A stretch of DNA of 45,968 nucleotides from CAYVNU01 sp964453265 (GCA_964453265.1 CAYVNU010000005.1:1-45968); one strand, 5' to 3'; positions 1 to 6,935 are shown, counted from the stretch's first letter. The notes: a model not told the origin generated them from the sequence alone. Translations and numbers: made by a program.

Positions 1-514
1 GCTTTGATGAATATAAGCGGACAAAACATCATCAAAGTTGATTTACTGTGCCTTTGTTTTAAAAGGTAAATCAGCCATTAAAGCGCAGTCCAAAAATTAG
101 CATAAGGATCCTTAGTTTGGACGAACTAAGGCTTATGTGTTGTCTCCTTATTAGGCTACAACAGGAGCGAAGTCAGCAAGAGCAAAAGCTTTTACGACTT
201 TGTTCCAAGATGTTTCAACAGCATTTGTTGATGTCCATAGGATTTACGAGACTACAGACTGGCTCGGCTTGCATATTGAAAAATTTTAAAGACCTGTCAA
301 AAACCGTCATCCCCGTATAACAAACATTCAGTTAAGTAAAAACAAAACTAGAATGTAGTACAGGAATCTTCCTAATACACAACAATATGTGTAAATAACA
401 TTGAATGTTGTGTACGGGGTAAACCCCATGTACCAAAAAGCATTTTAGCATTAAAACATATAAACATCAAGCATCCGGTCTCTCTCATTACAAAATACTA
501 ATATCTATAATACC
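1..514. other. Gene-free stretch with several inverted repeats
   Basis: No convincing coding region is seen; the 67-codon frame at 117-320 has no family resemblance or ribosome binding site. What is visible is secondary structure: a hairpin at 39-72 (GATTTAC/GTAAATC with inner CCTTT/AAAGG), a 14-bp bulged hairpin at 101-137 (CATAAG/CTTATG and CCTTAGTT/AACTAAGG around a 6-nt loop), ACACAACA at 377-384 facing TGTTGTGT at 406-413, and GGGG-TAAA-CCCC near 416-427. The segments 311-330 and 402-419 are also imperfectly complementary. This may be part of a structured RNA or old repeat debris; no known RNA family was recognised. Confidence 0.4.
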
Positions 515-546
515 TTTACAAACCTCCCTATTTTTGATATTATAAT
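515..546 (+). promoter_or_regulatory. Putative sigma-70 promoter of the GC-rich hairpin unit
   Basis: TTTACA (515-520) is followed after 17 nt by TATTAT (538-543); an overlapping perfect TATAAT lies at 541-546 with a 20-nt spacer. It sits just upstream of the GC-rich segment, which ends in an intrinsic terminator, so the pair defines a self-contained transcription unit. Confidence 0.5.
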
Positions 547-632
547 CTGTCGTTTACCCAAGGCACGAGACCATGGGAAACGGCCGGCCACAGAGGCCAA
601 TATGCGCCGCAAGGCGCAAGCGAGGAGGAAAC

Positions 633-797
633 ATGAGGATCTTGAGATGGCTCATGCGACCCGACGTCATTTCTATTTCAGTCGGGTTCGCAGCAGGCCA
701 GCTTTCAGGCCTTCCAGGCCCGAAAGCTGGCCTCGTCTCTTTCATAGCGGCCACTTTAACACTGGCCGCATACATTTTTTGGGAAAGGCGGAAATGA
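633..797 (+). CDS. Possible small membrane protein (54 aa)
   Basis: The ATG at 633 follows a strong Shine-Dalgarno sequence, GAGGAGG (622-628), with a 4-nt gap, and is a better start than the in-frame ATG at 573. The peptide is basic at both ends (MRILRWLMR at the start, WERRK at the end) with a hydrophobic second half (about residues 33-49), as in a single-span membrane protein. The codons are far more GC-rich than in neighbouring genes and the coding sequence contains several perfect hairpins, so the ORF could be fortuitous within a structured RNA or recently acquired. No family was recognised. Confidence 0.4.
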   Translation: MRILRWLMRPDVISISVGFAAGQLSGLPGPKAGLVSFIAATLTLAAYIFWERRK

Positions 798-816
798 AGC
801 GCCTTTCCACTTTTTA
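782..816 (+). terminator. Intrinsic terminator
   Basis: A 9-bp stem, GGAAAGGCG (782-790) with CGCCTTTCC (800-808), is followed by ACTTTTTAAC. It closes the unit that starts at the promoter at 515-546 and overlaps the last codons of the 54-codon ORF. Confidence 0.6.
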
Positions 817-896
817 ACGCCCGTTTTGTTGCCCGCCTCCCGGCGGATCTCAACGAAACTGCGACGTTTTTCTTTTTTTAAGAAAAATTATTATCA

Positions 897-944
897 AGCT
901 TGAGGGGCACCCTCTTGCAAAGCAAGAGGGTGCCCCTCAAGCGA
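897..944. repeat. Perfect long palindrome, copy 1
   Basis: Two 21-nt arms (898-918 and 922-942), perfectly complementary, surround a 3-nt AAA loop. The left arm begins GCTTGAGGGGCACCC. The whole 48-nt block recurs without change at 5508-5555, and a half copy lies at 6876-6897. No T-run follows on the plus strand, so it is not a standard terminator. All three copies lie next to the two HEKGH protein genes. Confidence 0.9.
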
Positions 945-990
945 CTGACTTAAATTAAAGTTATTAAGCAATTTCTAGTTAGTTTTTATT

Positions 991-1019
991 TTGCCTAACA
1001 CATTAAACAGGTATATAAT
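991..1019 (+). promoter_or_regulatory. Putative promoter of the HEKGH protein gene 1
   Basis: TTGCCT (991-996), a 17-nt spacer and TATAAT (1014-1019) make a good sigma-70 promoter. It predicts a leader of roughly 120 nt before the ATG at 1147, long enough to hold the two inverted repeats at 1038-1123. Confidence 0.55.
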
Positions 1020-1037
1020 TTTAAAATATAAGAATTC

Positions 1038-1123
1038 ATAATATTCTTCTCCGTACCTATCCGCCTCTGGAAGAAAGTCAAAAAATATTAAGAATATTAT
1101 AAGCCTATAAATATAGGCTTATA
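1038..1123 (+). promoter_or_regulatory. Structured 5' leader with two overlapping hairpins
   Basis: ATAATATTCTT (1038-1048) pairs with AAGAATATTAT (1090-1100); TATAAGCCTATA (1098-1109) pairs with TATAGGCTTATA (1112-1123) over a 2-nt loop. The two stems share bases 1098-1100. The loop of the first holds a repeat also seen at 5240-5263 (intact, minus strand) and 30384-30408: TCCGCCTCTGG followed by a degenerate GGAA and GTCAAA. Whether this regulates the downstream gene is unknown. Confidence 0.4.
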
Positions 1124-1146
1124 CTAAACAGTAGTTAAATATAAAT

Positions 1147-2514
1147 ATGATTGAAATTAGCAGGGAAAAACTCTCCGGTGCGGGACTCAACAAGCAGACG
1201 GAAACAGAACTAAAATCCACTGAACACTATACCGCGCAGCTAAAAAAAATCCGCCGCAAACCGCAAAACACGGAGAAACAAAAAATAGAAAAAAGAGAAA
1301 AAGCAAGAGAATTTAGAATGGACGTTATGTTAGACAACGCCAGGCTAATGCTGCATCTAACCAACCAATTAGAATATAAACCTTGGTCAACAGCCAATGA
1401 TTTAAAATTATCAACAAACACAATAGCAAAATATTTAGCACACCCGGAAACCGCAAAACATTTTATAAACATACTTATAGCTACCAAAGAAAGAGTCGGA
1501 AAGTTAATTAAAGATTTAGGCAAACCTACTGAGGTCGCGAAAAAAATTTACAAATACCTAATTAAATATAACAAAATTAATTACCAACCAAAAGGTGAAA
1601 TTGAAATAGATTTATCTTACCCTTTAGCAATTATGTTGTACGTGTCAGACAGCGAAGACTTCAAAATGTTTGACCATAATAACAACAGTATTGGACTTTA
1701 TTCACCTTCTGCAGTATTTGATTCTAAAAGAGTTTTAAGTGTAGTTCCGATTATTGTTGTTAATGGCGGATACGAAACTTCCAACAAACCTCATGAAGTA
1801 TCTAGAATTGAAGAACATGAAAAAGGCCACGCGGAATACGAAATGCTGGTATATACCTTAAAATATACCACTATAGAAAATACTTTATTTAAATTCCCCT
1901 ACAATTCTAAAGAAGTACTTAGCAAATTAGATGGACATTACCAAGCTGAAAAGTCCGAAACCGACCCCGCCAAAACACCTGAATTTTCAATAGTTTTAAA
2001 CTATGTTTTAGAACAAGCAAAAAATGAAATCTTAGCGGAATTTAAAGCAGCCCCAGATATTTTAGATAAACACATTAATCAATTGAAACTACCGGGAGGT
2101 TCGTATGATTATTTTGCAAATTTAGGCATTAATCCAAATTCTCAAGCATACAAAGACTTAAGAGAAGCTTACAATAAACACCTTGACGAAGCTTACAATG
2201 CTTTAAACTTTTTATTCAATTCGTATTCACAATGGTCTTTATTTACCAGGTATGAAATAATCCGCTGGGTAATGGCGCAAATTCCTTTAAAAGACTGGGG
2301 CAGACAAATAAATGAAACTGGTTTTCAAAAGGAAGCAATAATGCTGTTAGAATTAAAGAAAGAGTGGAATAAAGATTTAGAAAGCAATAATGGAATTAAC
2401 CCTAAATTAAGAAAAACTACCGAAAAAATTTCCGAAAATCAATGGCTTTCATTTATTCCTATAATTGAAAAATATAAAAAAAGAACTCAAAAACCAAACC
2501 AACCAACTAAATAA
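1147..2514 (+). CDS. Putative zinc metallopeptidase (HEKGH family, paralog 1)
   Basis: This 455-residue protein has an HExxH motif, HEKGH at residues 224-228, preceded by a hydrophobic strand (VVPIIVVNGG, 199-208). About 65 residues later comes AKNEILAE (291-298), conserved in the paralog, whose glutamate could be the third zinc ligand as in gluzincins. Other blocks shared with the protein at 5597-6865 are IRRKPQNT (35-42), YLAHPE (96-101), DLSYPLAI (155-162) and RWVMAQIPL (373-381). There is no signal peptide or membrane span, so a cytoplasmic location is likely. The N-terminal 30 residues are not shared with the paralog. No Shine-Dalgarno is visible at the ATG. Peptidase activity is inferred only from the motif; no named family was recognised. 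It is followed after 41 nt by a small membrane protein. Confidence 0.75.
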   Translation: MIEISREKLSGAGLNKQTETELKSTEHYTAQLKKIRRKPQNTEKQKIEKREKAREFRMDVMLDNARLMLHLTNQLEYKPWSTANDLKLSTNTIAKYLAHPETAKHFINILIATKERVGKLIKDLGKPTEVAKKIYKYLIKYNKINYQPKGEIEIDLSYPLAIMLYVSDSEDFKMFDHNNNSIGLYSPSAVFDSKRVLSVVPIIVVNGGYETSNKPHEVSRIEEHEKGHAEYEMLVYTLKYTTIENTLFKFPYNSKEVLSKLDGHYQAEKSETDPAKTPEFSIVLNYVLEQAKNEILAEFKAAPDILDKHINQLKLPGGSYDYFANLGINPNSQAYKDLREAYNKHLDEAYNALNFLFNSYSQWSLFTRYEIIRWVMAQIPLKDWGRQINETGFQKEAIMLLELKKEWNKDLESNNGINPKLRKTTEKISENQWLSFIPIIEKYKKRTQKPNQPTK

Positions 2515-2555
2515 ACCACCCCCTAACCTACTTTTATAGTCTCGAAATTAAACTT

Positions 2556-2882
2556 ATGTTAAAAGTAATAAAGTTAGTTCACACGGTTATTTGGGTGGTT
2601 ATGGCTGCCGCGACTTTTTATGTTTTGTATTGCGGCATTAGCAAAACCTTTAACCTTTTGCTTTGGCTTGCTTTGGGACTTATGACTTTAGAAACCCTAG
2701 TTTTAATTTTCAACAAGTGGACTTGCCCCCTAACTCCCCTAGCAACCAAATACACAAGCGAGCAAAGCGAAAATTTTGACATATATTTACCCAAAATAAT
2801 AGCCAAATACAACAAACATATATTCGGCACAGTTTGGGTTTTGGGCATTTGTTTGGTGATTTATAATTTGATTATGGGGTAA
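2556..2882 (+). CDS. Small membrane protein with WTCPLTPL motif
   Basis: This is a 108-residue protein with three hydrophobic segments (about residues 7-26, 32-52 and 88-106). A conserved-looking central loop carries NKWTCPLTPLATKY (53-66) and FDIYLPKIIAKYNKHIFG (74-91). The motif resembles that of uncharacterised small membrane proteins found in several bacterial phyla; I know of no assigned function. It lies 41 nt after the HEKGH gene and is probably co-transcribed with it, ending at the terminator at 2944-2966. A decayed copy of its 3' end lies at 5422-5495, upstream of the second HEKGH gene, which suggests that the two genes were duplicated together. Confidence 0.75.
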   Translation: MLKVIKLVHTVIWVVMAAATFYVLYCGISKTFNLLLWLALGLMTLETLVLIFNKWTCPLTPLATKYTSEQSENFDIYLPKIIAKYNKHIFGTVWVLGICLVIYNLIMG

Positions 2883-2943
2883 ATAATAATTTAAACAATT
2901 TCTGGATATTAGTAATTAAATAATCGGAACTATATACTGAGCC

Positions 2944-2966
2944 AAAGCCGCGTATGCGGTTTTTTT
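2944..2966 (+). terminator. Intrinsic terminator
   Basis: AAAGCCGC, a GTAT loop and GCGGTTTTTTT form a short GC stem with a T-run. It ends the unit made of the HEKGH gene and the small membrane protein. Confidence 0.7.
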
Positions 2967-3023
2967 ATGTTTAATATTAGCTTAATTGCTGTTTAATAGC
3001 CTGTATGAGATACTTAGTTTAAT

Positions 3024-3791
3024 ATGAATAAAGCTAAACAGGCTATTAGAGTTATTAGTTATAATGTCCATTCGGGCGAAAATACCAAGGAAATTGCGGA
3101 AGTTTTTACCCATGACAAAATTTTAAAAACTGCCGACATTATTTTTTTCCAGGAAATTGAATTTCACCAAGCAGAAAAAATTTGCCGCGCGGAAGCCATA
3201 GCCCAGCATTTAGGCTTTTATTTTACCTACGAACCCGCGAGAACTCTAAAAAGCGGAGCAACCCATGGCCTGGCAATTCTAAGTCGCTTTGAATTAAAAA
3301 ATCCGCTTTCAATTAGGCTAACAAAACATAAGTTAATGTTTGTTATTCAGAACCGAATTGCGTTAATTTGCGAAATAGAAATAAATAACCAGAAAATTGC
3401 GCTTTGCAACCTGCATTTAGACACGCGTCTTAATCCCAACGAAAGAGTTGGTCAACTGGAAGTTTGCGTAAAAAAATTAAAAAAAACTTACGGCAAAAAT
3501 ATTATAATTGGCGGAGACTTTAACACCATACCGTTTAGAAGCATAGCCAAAAGTGTGCCGTTTTTTTATTCAAACCAACCCAAATATTTGGTTAAACACA
3601 TGTTTAACTTAGGTTTCCCGCATTGCACAAAACCGAGCAGTTATACAATGAAAGCAGGTTTTTTAAGAATGAAGCTAGACTATATATTTTCCGACACCTT
3701 GCCAATAACAAAATCGGGCGTAGAAAAACACATTTACGCCTCAGACCATAAACCGGTGTGGGCAGAAATAGAGGTAAATGATCAAAAATGA
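3024..3791 (+). CDS. Endonuclease/exonuclease/phosphatase family protein
   Basis: The 255-residue protein spans the EEP (DNase I-like, metal-dependent phosphodiesterase) fold. Visible motifs in order are ISYNVHSG (11-18, catalytic Asn14), FFQEIE (41-46, metal-binding Glu44), NLHLDTR (129-135, His131 and Asp133), GGDFNTIP (163-170), KLDYIF (217-222) and SDHKPV (240-245, catalytic His). All key residues of the family are present, so it should be active on a phosphodiester or phosphomonoester. The substrate (DNA, RNA, a lipid head group or an inositol phosphate) cannot be told from sequence. No signal peptide is visible. It converges on the phospholipase D gene, and an AT-rich repeat lies between the two 3' ends. 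Confidence 0.9.
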   Translation: MNKAKQAIRVISYNVHSGENTKEIAEVFTHDKILKTADIIFFQEIEFHQAEKICRAEAIAQHLGFYFTYEPARTLKSGATHGLAILSRFELKNPLSIRLTKHKLMFVIQNRIALICEIEINNQKIALCNLHLDTRLNPNERVGQLEVCVKKLKKTYGKNIIIGGDFNTIPFRSIAKSVPFFYSNQPKYLVKHMFNLGFPHCTKPSSYTMKAGFLRMKLDYIFSDTLPITKSGVEKHIYASDHKPVWAEIEVNDQK

Positions 3792-3878
3792 CAAAAATTA
3801 AATAAATGACAAAAATATTACTACATCTGTATTTTTATTTTTGTCATTTTTGTCACTTTTATTATTTTTGTCATTTCT
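3784..3878. repeat. TGACAAAAA-type AT-rich inverted repeat between convergent genes
   Basis: Tandem variants of AAATGACAAAAAT (3786-3826) face tandem variants of ATTTTTGTCATTT (3831-3876), so the segment can fold into a long AT-rich hairpin and may end transcription from both sides. A very similar element (36062-36201) encodes the signal peptide of the LamG protein at 34009-36201; about 44 nt of the right half are almost identical there. Confidence 0.7.
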
Positions 3879-5168
3879 TCAATATTGTTTCCTAAACGTT
3901 ATCCAAACTCTTTCCATAATTTTCTGCCACACTCCCCTTTTTTGCCAATTTTGTAATTTTATTTCTTTTGCCATAGCAACGTCCCCAAAAAAACTTTGGT
4001 TCAAATCTGACCCAAGCTTAGGGTTTAAAATACCAAGCACGTTTTCTTCGTTAAGTTCAACTGACCTTGCGTCCATGTTAGCAGAACCAATTACCGACCA
4101 TTTGCCGTCTACTACCATTATTTTACTGTGGATCATAGTGGGTCTGTATTCATAAATTTTTACTCCGGCTTTTAAAAAACTTTCAAAGTAGTAGTGACTG
4201 GCAAAACGTATAGGCTTGGCGTCGGAATATTTATTTGGTAAAAGTAGTCGAACATCTAGACCTTTTTTTGCTTGACTCATTAATATTTCCCGAATGTGCC
4301 TGTCAGGCACTACATAAGAAGATGTTATATAAATACTTTCTTTAGCCGAGGCCATACTTAGCCAAAAAAATTTAGGCAGAGGCTGAGTGTCGGAAGAAGG
4401 CGAACTAGCAACACTTATATAGCAAGAGTCTTTTTTATTTTCCACTAGGCCTGGATAAAACTTTTCTCCAGCTAAAATTTCTCCTCTAGTACCCGCCCAA
4501 AGCTGTGCAAATACAGACTGTAAACTTTGCGCCATATTGCCGGTAAGTAAAAACATTGTGTCGCGCCACTCTTTAGGGTTACTTGCATTACCCAGCCAAT
4601 GGTCGGCAACTGCCATGCCTCCGGTAAAACCAATAGTGCCATCTATAACAATAGCTCTGCTGTGGCTACGTCTATGAAAACGGGTTAACTTACCAAACCT
4701 GGGAGCCCGAAATACCGAAACCATTGCGCCCGCGTCTTTAAGTTCCTGCACTTTATTTTTGGGTACATAAAAACAACCAAAACCGTCAAGCAAAAGTTTA
4801 ACAGCGACCCCTCTTTTTAAAGCAGCAATAAGGCTTGTAAAAATTTGGTCGCTGGCTTTACCGTCTTCCCAAATATAAACCGTAAAAGTTACGCTAGTTT
4901 GCGCGTTGTTAATAGCGCGCAAAAGCGCGGGGAAAAATTCTATGCCATTTTTTAAAATTTTAACCCCGCCTCCCCATTCAATTGGCGAGTTAGAAACTCT
5001 AGCTAAAGCGGTTAAAAATTCTTGGCTACTAACTGGAAAAATTTCCGTAGCGTCCCTGTATTTAGTTCTGTCCCCCGTGGCAAAAAAAAGCCCAAAAACT
5101 ACCAGAAGGAAGGTTAAAATACTAAAACTTAAAAAAATAATTTCCCAAATGTTTAATACTGTACTCAT
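3879..5168 (-). CDS. Phospholipase D family protein / cardiolipin synthase-like
   Basis: The 429-residue protein has an N-terminal membrane span (about residues 8-30) and two phospholipase D catalytic motifs. The first is HSRAIVID (169-176), with Arg in place of the usual Lys of HxKxxxxD, followed by GFTGG. The second is HSKIMVVDG (347-355), followed by IGSANMD (360-366). This layout is that of bacterial cardiolipin synthases, which transfer a phosphatidyl group between phosphatidylglycerol molecules at the membrane. It has one N-terminal span rather than the two of typical ClsA. A role in phospholipid synthesis is the likely reading; another phosphatidyl transferase or hydrolase cannot be excluded. 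The gene is transcribed towards the EEP gene and is alone on its strand. Confidence 0.85.
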   Translation of the reverse strand: MSTVLNIWEIIFLSFSILTFLLVVFGLFFATGDRTKYRDATEIFPVSSQEFLTALARVSNSPIEWGGGVKILKNGIEFFPALLRAINNAQTSVTFTVYIWEDGKASDQIFTSLIAALKRGVAVKLLLDGFGCFYVPKNKVQELKDAGAMVSVFRAPRFGKLTRFHRRSHSRAIVIDGTIGFTGGMAVADHWLGNASNPKEWRDTMFLLTGNMAQSLQSVFAQLWAGTRGEILAGEKFYPGLVENKKDSCYISVASSPSSDTQPLPKFFWLSMASAKESIYITSSYVVPDRHIREILMSQAKKGLDVRLLLPNKYSDAKPIRFASHYYFESFLKAGVKIYEYRPTMIHSKIMVVDGKWSVIGSANMDARSVELNEENVLGILNPKLGSDLNQSFFGDVAMAKEIKLQNWQKRGVWQKIMERVWITFRKQY

Positions 5169-5239
5169 ACTTGTATTATGACCCTATTTTCCCAAATAAA
5201 CAAACACCTAAGGCCTTAAATTTCGAAGCTCGATATTAT

Positions 5240-5263
5240 TCGACTTTCCGCCAGAGGCGGATA
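5240..5263 (-). repeat. Short GC-rich palindromic repeat (intact copy)
   Basis: TCCGCCAGAGGCGGA is a palindrome flanked by CGACTT. Read on the minus strand it matches the degenerate copies at 1058-1082 and 30384-30408 (TCCGCCTCTGG, then variable GGAA, then GTCAAA). It is one of several dispersed palindromic families here. It touches the fragment of a sigma-factor gene that begins at 5265. Confidence 0.6.
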
Positions 5264-5264
5264 T

Positions 5265-5330
5265 ATGAGTGAACAAGAATTAGTAAAACTAGCACAAACA
5301 GGCAATAAAGAATCCTTAGGGCAATTATGA
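5265..5330 (+). pseudogene. Fragment of an ECF sigma factor gene (N-terminal 21 codons)
   Basis: ATG at 5265 opens a 21-codon frame reading MSEQELVKLAQTGNKESLGQ followed by Leu and TGA. This closely resembles the first helix of ECF sigma factors (region 2 start, LVxxAQxGNxES). The frame does not resume convincingly after the stop, and the rest of the gene is missing. TGA is a true stop elsewhere in the window, so recoding is unlikely. It seems to be debris left by a deletion or insertion. Confidence 0.5.
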
Positions 5331-5421
5331 ATAGCTTTAAATTTATTTAATAAATTTTGGCACCACCCCCAAGGCGGCGAAATTCAGTCGGCAGGGCAAA
5401 GCTTTCAGTCTGCAAAAACAT

Positions 5422-5495
5422 TAACAAACAAACATTCGACACAGTTTGGGTTTTGGGGATTTGTTTAGTGGTTTGGAATTTAACAACAAAATAAA
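5422..5495 (+). pseudogene. Decayed 3' end of a copy of the small membrane protein gene
   Basis: From about 5422 the sequence matches the last 70 nt of the membrane protein gene at 2811-2882 after a 4-nt deletion. The best frame reads FDTVWVLGICLVVWNLTTK then stop, against FGTVWVLGICLVIYNLIMG in the intact gene. The start and first two thirds are absent. It lies directly before palindrome copy 2, so the junction between the remnant and the palindrome may mark the edge of a rearrangement. Confidence 0.65.
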
Positions 5496-5507
5496 AATGG
5501 ATCATGA

Positions 5508-5555
5508 AGCTTGAGGGGCACCCTCTTGCAAAGCAAGAGGGTGCCCCTCAAGCGA
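5508..5555. repeat. Perfect long palindrome, copy 2
   Basis: Identical over 48 nt to 897-944: arms at 5509-5529 and 5533-5553 with an AAA loop. It stands 42 nt before the start of the second HEKGH protein gene, whose extended -10 promoter begins right after it. Confidence 0.9.
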
Positions 5556-5560
5556 ATTTT

Positions 5561-5569
5561 TGATATAAT
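5561..5569 (+). promoter_or_regulatory. Extended -10 promoter of HEKGH protein gene 2
   Basis: TGATATAAT (TGnTATAAT) lies 7 nt after the palindrome. The -35 position falls inside the palindrome arm and has no TTGACA-like sequence, as is acceptable for an extended -10 promoter. Confidence 0.5.
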
Positions 5570-5596
5570 AAATTCAGACTTTTAATACAACGTATT

Positions 5597-6865
5597 ATGG
5601 AACAAGGTAGTAAATTCTATAGAGCTTTACTTGAGACAATCAGGCGCAAACCTCAAAACACAGACGAGCAAAAAGCAGAAAAAAAAGAAAGCGCGAGAAG
5701 TTTAAGAATGGAGATTATGCTGGAAAACGCCAGGATAATAAAATTTTTAATTACCCAAGTTGAAACCAATCCCACTCAAACAGAAAATGAACTATTTGAA
5801 CAGGCACAAAAATCCGCATCTTATTTAGCGCATCCTGAAAGCGTAAGTAAATTTATTGCGGAATTAATAAAAACCAATACTCGCGTTAAAAAAGTTATAG
5901 AAAAAAGTGTGGCACAAGCTGGCCAAAAACCGGAAGAATACGGCAAGACACTAATTGAAATAATAACAAAAAATAACAATCCTTTTCTTAAATTAAAAGG
6001 TCAAGTTAGGTTAGATTTGTCTTATCCGTTAGCAATAATTTTATATTTTGAAAAACCATCTGATTTTAAAGCCGTGACCGATTTTGAAGAAAATACCATG
6101 GGTTTATTTGATCATAAACAAATAATAGAAACCCCTGATGTTTCTCTTAATTTTCCGGTTATTTTAATGAACGGATACGATGAAAATATGCTTCCAAATC
6201 AAAAAATTTTGGAACATGAAAAAGGCCACGCTGAGCATGTTCAGTTAGTATCAGCCCTACAAAAAACAAAAAGAAAAACTGTTTGGTTAGAAACCATGCC
6301 GGACATAAACAAGAGCGTAAAAAAATTGAATGGCTACCCAAACGACGAAATAAAAACTTTACCCAAACCTGAGCTTGAAACTATTTTAAAATTAGCTTTA
6401 GAACGAGCAAAAAATGAAATTTTAGCACTTTTAAAACAGGGTAGGTACGATTTATTACAAAGCAGCCCTACTGCCATGACTGAAAAAAACGGTGCATATA
6501 ATTTCTTTAGACACTTAAACATTGAGCAAGACAGCCAAGCATTTAGATTGCATTTATGGCCGGAATATAAACAAAAACTAAAAGAAGCCTGTGAAAAACT
6601 AAATGACTTAATTGTGCCTTATACAGAATTAGGATTAAACGAAAGAATAGATTTAATGCGTTGGGTAATGGCGCAAATTCCCCTAATAGATTGGCCGAAT
6701 CAAATAGAAAAATCAGGCTTTGCCAAAGAATCTAAAATGTTAAGTGACTTAATTAAACAAGGTAAGAAAGAAATGAATCCAAAGTTACTTGCAACTATTC
6801 AACACATTCAAAGAAGCCAGCTTCATAATTTTATTCCCACAATTGAAGAATATAACCACGGCTAG
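5597..6865 (+). CDS. Putative zinc metallopeptidase (HEKGH family, paralog 2)
   Basis: This 422-residue protein is a clear paralog of the one at 1147-2514. Shared blocks include IRRKPQNT (15-22), YLAHPES (76-82), DLSYPLAI (140-147), EHEKGHAEH (206-214, with HExxH at 207-211), RAKNEILAL (270-278, possible third zinc ligand Glu274) and RWVMAQIPL. The N-terminus is shorter than in paralog 1, so the conserved part starts at about residue 8. It has no signal peptide or membrane span. It has its own promoter behind palindrome copy 2, ends close to a half copy of the palindrome (6876-6897) and is followed by a terminator. Peptidase function is inferred from the motif only; conservation of HEKGH in both diverged copies supports it. 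Confidence 0.75.
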   Translation: MEQGSKFYRALLETIRRKPQNTDEQKAEKKESARSLRMEIMLENARIIKFLITQVETNPTQTENELFEQAQKSASYLAHPESVSKFIAELIKTNTRVKKVIEKSVAQAGQKPEEYGKTLIEIITKNNNPFLKLKGQVRLDLSYPLAIILYFEKPSDFKAVTDFEENTMGLFDHKQIIETPDVSLNFPVILMNGYDENMLPNQKILEHEKGHAEHVQLVSALQKTKRKTVWLETMPDINKSVKKLNGYPNDEIKTLPKPELETILKLALERAKNEILALLKQGRYDLLQSSPTAMTEKNGAYNFFRHLNIEQDSQAFRLHLWPEYKQKLKEACEKLNDLIVPYTELGLNERIDLMRWVMAQIPLIDWPNQIEKSGFAKESKMLSDLIKQGKKEMNPKLLATIQHIQRSQLHNFIPTIEEYNHG

Positions 6866-6875
6866 CACTAGCTCT

Positions 6876-6897
6876 GCAAGAGAGTACCCCTCAAGCG
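6876..6897. repeat. Half copy of the long palindrome
   Basis: The sequence matches the right arm of the palindromes at 897 and 5508 at 19 of 21 positions (GCAAGAGAGTACCCCTCAAGC). The left arm is missing. With copy 2 it brackets the second HEKGH gene. Confidence 0.7.
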
Positions 6898-6904
6898 TTA
6901 AAAC

Positions 6905-6934
6905 AAAAGCCCTTGCGTAATGCAAGGGCTTTTT
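6905..6934. terminator. Bidirectional intrinsic terminator
   Basis: AAAAGCCCTTGC (6905-6916) pairs with GCAAGGGCTTTT (6922-6933) around a short loop, with T-runs on both strands. It separates the HEKGH gene (plus) from the tiny minus-strand gene at 6936-7049. Confidence 0.85.
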
Positions 6935-6935
6935 G

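Larger units (their letters stand above)
553..816 (+). ncRNA. Candidate structured RNA (GC-rich hairpin array)
   Basis: This segment is markedly richer in G+C than its surroundings and carries consecutive hairpins: GCGCC-GCAA-GGCGC (a GNRA tetraloop) at 603-617, CCCGAC/GTCGGG near 660-686, an 11-bp perfect stem GGCCAGCTTTC (696-706) with GAAAGCTGGCC (722-732), GCGGCCA/TGGCCGC near 749-772, and GGAAAGGCG/CGCCTTTCC at 782-808. GC-rich islands with serial stems in AT-rich genomes are often structured RNAs, but no known family was recognised. The alternative is that it is the mRNA of the 54-codon ORF at 633-797, which overlaps most of it. Confidence 0.35.

Noticed and set aside
117..320. 67-codon plus-strand frame
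   Set aside because: It begins within a hairpin, has no ribosome binding site and a composition without recognisable domains.
631..641. ACATGAGGATC, the same as the 5' part of a leviphage coat-protein operator hairpin
   Set aside because: The 3' arm needed to close the hairpin is missing, and there are no phage genes nearby; a chance match is the simplest view.
554..853. Minus-strand 99-codon frame opposite the GC-rich unit
   Set aside because: It has no ribosome binding site, spans the plus-strand terminator and has no family resemblance.
5265..5330. TGA recoded as a sense codon in the sigma-factor fragment
   Set aside because: TGA ends intact genes in the window (EEP protein, pgl, GIY-YIG), and reading through gives no sigma-like sequence.
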